DNA of 14,581 nt from Candidatus Pacearchaeota archaeon (GTDB lineage Archaea > Nanoarchaeota > Nanoarchaeia > Pacearchaeales > GW2011-AR1), in NCBI GenBank assembly GCA_002686195.1, contig NZAS01000118.1, forward strand, positions 4,527 to 19,107. The letters are read 5' to 3'. The notes below the pieces were generated by a model. It had not been told where the DNA came from. It saw only the letters and a program-made list of their open reading frames with translations, and made no database searches. The translations under genes and the position numbers were made by a program. Of the stretch, positions 13,216-14,581 are shown one piece after another (within the stretch, counting starts at the first letter, position 1; every line of letters starts with the position of its first letter).

Positions 13216-14124
13216 GTGAAAACAGCATTTTTTTCAGAGACGGGCAATAATAAAAAGTATCCAAGAGATTTTCCAAATGCCAGAACGGAAGTTGGTTGGT
13301 GTATTGCATTAGATGCTCCGATGTGCTCTTTTGATGTTTTACCTAAAGAACACTTTGATTTAGGAATTATTATTATACCAAAGAATAATCCAAAAGTTAG
13401 TTTAGATTTTATTAGTAAGTGTTGTGATAAAGTAGCAGTTATGCAAGAAGGACCACATTGGTATTTTCAAGATTATGAAATAGATAACCAATTTCATTAT
13501 TATAATTTATTGATGGATGCTGATTGGGTATACTGTCATAATGAGTCTGATGTGAGTTATTTTCTTGGACTAGGATGTAAAGATGTTAGAGTGATGAGAA
13601 GTTTGATGATACCAGAAGGATTGATTCCAAGAAATGAATGGGGTGATGTTACAATGATTGGTGGTAATTTTGTGAGTTGGTATGGTGGATTTGATTCGTA
13701 TATTGTTGCGCGAGAAATAGGAGATTCTATATCAGCTCCCTCGATGGGTAGAAAACAGAATTTAGAAGAACAAATAGAGGATATTAATTATTTACCATAT
13801 ATGAGTTGGAGAGAGTGGATAGATTGCTTATCACAATATAATATAGGAGTTCATCTTATGAGGACACATGCAGCTGGAACATTTGCAATGAATTGTGCAT
13901 TTCATAGAATACCTTGTATTGGATATATAGGATTGGATACACAAGAAAAGTTACATCCACTAACTACAGTTGAGGTTGGAGATTTAGAGAGGGCTGTTGA
14001 GATTGGTAAAAAGTTAAAAGATGAAAAATTTTATAACTTATGTAGTGAAACTGTACACAAAAGATTTGAACAGTATTATACTGAAGATGTTTGGAAGGAG
14101 AATTGGAATTTACAATGGAAATGA
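13216..14124 (+). CDS. putative GT-B-fold glycosyltransferase
   Basis: A 302-residue protein starting with GTG at 13216. The C-terminal half looks like a GT-B donor-binding domain: T-M-I-G-G-N-F near 146-152, the helix-strand M-S-W-R-E-W-I-D-C-L-S-Q-Y-N-I-G-V-H at about 196-213, and H-A-A-G-T-F-A-M-N-C-A-F-H-R-I-P-C-I-G around 218-236, which mirrors the conserved E-x7-E region and small-residue turn of group 1 glycosyltransferases, though the usual glutamates are absent. An M-Q-E-G-P-H segment at 76-81 may belong to the acceptor side. No signal peptide. The upstream sequence has only a weak AGG, so GTG is chosen because it opens the frame with M-K-T-A-F-F-S. The end overlaps the next gene as ATGA. 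Donor and acceptor unknown. Confidence 0.62.
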   Translation: MKTAFFSETGNNKKYPRDFPNARTEVGWCIALDAPMCSFDVLPKEHFDLGIIIIPKNNPKVSLDFISKCCDKVAVMQEGPHWYFQDYEIDNQFHYYNLLMDADWVYCHNESDVSYFLGLGCKDVRVMRSLMIPEGLIPRNEWGDVTMIGGNFVSWYGGFDSYIVAREIGDSISAPSMGRKQNLEEQIEDINYLPYMSWREWIDCLSQYNIGVHLMRTHAAGTFAMNCAFHRIPCIGYIGLDTQEKLHPLTTVEVGDLERAVEIGKKLKDEKFYNLCSETVHKRFEQYYTEDVWKENWNLQWK

Positions 14125-14581
14125 AATTAATTAGTTTTATACAGCCAAGTAGGAACACCCTAAAATATTTAAAGTGGTCCTATAGGTCAATACGGAAGAA
14201 TTTGGGGTATTCTCACGAGATATGTATGGCAGACGACTTTTCTGATGATGGAACTTGGGAATGGATGAAAGAGATTGCAGAGAAAGATGAGAATGTAAAA
14301 ATCTATAGAAACGAAGGACCAGAACGGTTGGGTCATACAATTTTATACGATACTTTAATAAATGATTATGCTACAAATGATATTGTAATGATATTTCATA
14401 GTGATATGTATGCTTGTCCTAATATGGATACGGAGATGTTGAAACATTTAGAGCCTGGAGTGGTAGTATCAGCTACTCGAATAGAACCACCATTACATCC
14501 AGATGGACCAGAAAAGATATTAGTAGACTTTGGTATAGAACCCGAAGAATTTAAAGAACAAGAACTTATGGATTTTTTAGA
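14121..14581 (+). CDS. glycosyltransferase family 2, 3' end beyond the window
   Basis: Open frame from ATG 14121 to the window edge (153 codons, no stop), overlapping the previous gene as ATGA; an in-frame ATG at 14115 is the alternative start. GT2 (GT-A fold) features are clear: a short N-terminal strand L-I-S-F-I-Q-P-S-R-N, then A-D-D-F-S-D-D-G-T-W at 37-46 matching the family's D-D-x-S-x-D-G-T nucleotide-binding segment. H-S-D-M at 93-96 is the DXD-like metal site. A helix between them (K-E-I-A-E-K, then R-N-E-G) matches the usual spacing. It is a probable inverting glycosyltransferase that extends the glycan built by this cluster. The C-terminal acceptor region is not in the window. Confidence 0.88.
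   Translation, partial: MKLISFIQPSRNTLKYLKWSYRSIRKNLGYSHEICMADDFSDDGTWEWMKEIAEKDENVKIYRNEGPERLGHTILYDTLINDYATNDIVMIFHSDMYACPNMDTEMLKHLEPGVVVSATRIEPPLHPDGPEKILVDFGIEPEEFKEQELMDFL

Noticed and set aside
13964..14340. Two reverse-strand open frames at 13964-14158 and 14137-14340
   Set aside because: They lie opposite the GT-B-like gene and the partial GT2 gene, which have motifs and a coupled ATGA junction.
1..14581. tRNA genes, CRISPR arrays, insertion sequences or a strong hairpin terminator
   Set aside because: I saw no spaced short repeats, transposase motifs or cloverleaf signature, and no stable hairpin with a T run in the short gaps. A covariance or terminator search was not possible.

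Overview
This is an AT-rich window (about 30% GC by eye), coding almost wall to wall, with every recognisable gene on the + strand. It holds a glycan or surface-polysaccharide synthesis cluster: nucleotide-sugar enzymes, sugar-modifying enzymes, methyltransferases and glycosyltransferases. Most neighbours overlap by 1-17 bases or lie under 40 bases apart, and several starts have a clear Shine-Dalgarno sequence, so this is prokaryotic or phage DNA with translational coupling. No phage structural or replication gene and no bacterial housekeeping gene is present, so the host cannot be fixed. The compact overlaps, the Mpo1-like (DUF962) genes and the many short or fused sugar enzymes suggest the polysaccharide region of a marine T4-like phage, or a genomic island of an AT-rich marine bacterium. 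That assignment is inference.

Layout: 13-306 is a first DUF962 membrane-protein gene with a frameshifted N-terminus. 303-5163 holds a sugar epimerase, a NeuD/PglD-like acyltransferase, a heptose-kinase-like GHMP kinase, a Zn-ribbon methyltransferase, a fused GmhA-like isomerase/nucleotidyltransferase and a short DegT-type aminotransferase. 5153-5480 is a second DUF962 gene that runs into the severed 3' end of another short DegT gene. 5477-7098 holds an FkbM methyltransferase and a glycosyltransferase-like gene. 7134-11318 holds a nucleotidyltransferase-HAD fusion, a second epimerase, a glycosyltransferase-like gene, and a fusion of opposite order (HAD-nucleotidyltransferase). 11321-14581 holds another glycosyltransferase-like gene, a small GDPD-like gene, a methyltransferase with a broken 5' end, a GT-B-like gene, and a GT2 gene that runs off the window.

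Together the isomerase, kinase, phosphatase and nucleotidyltransferase domains could cover all four steps from sedoheptulose 7-phosphate to an NDP-heptose, with epimerases, aminotransferase, acyltransferase and methyltransferases modifying it and glycosyltransferases assembling a glycan. No flippase, polymerase or exporter gene is seen.

The most notable structure is the pair of DUF962 copies. They share an 87-base identical core in direct orientation, 5137 bases apart, and bracket the heptose-type block. The first copy is out of frame exactly where identity begins. The second has lost its C-terminus at a junction with a truncated aminotransferase gene. This looks like recent recombination or cassette exchange, with misassembly as the main alternative. 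A second point is the HAD-nucleotidyltransferase fusion, whose linker is encoded by an intact Shine-Dalgarno sequence with an in-frame ATG at the domain boundary.
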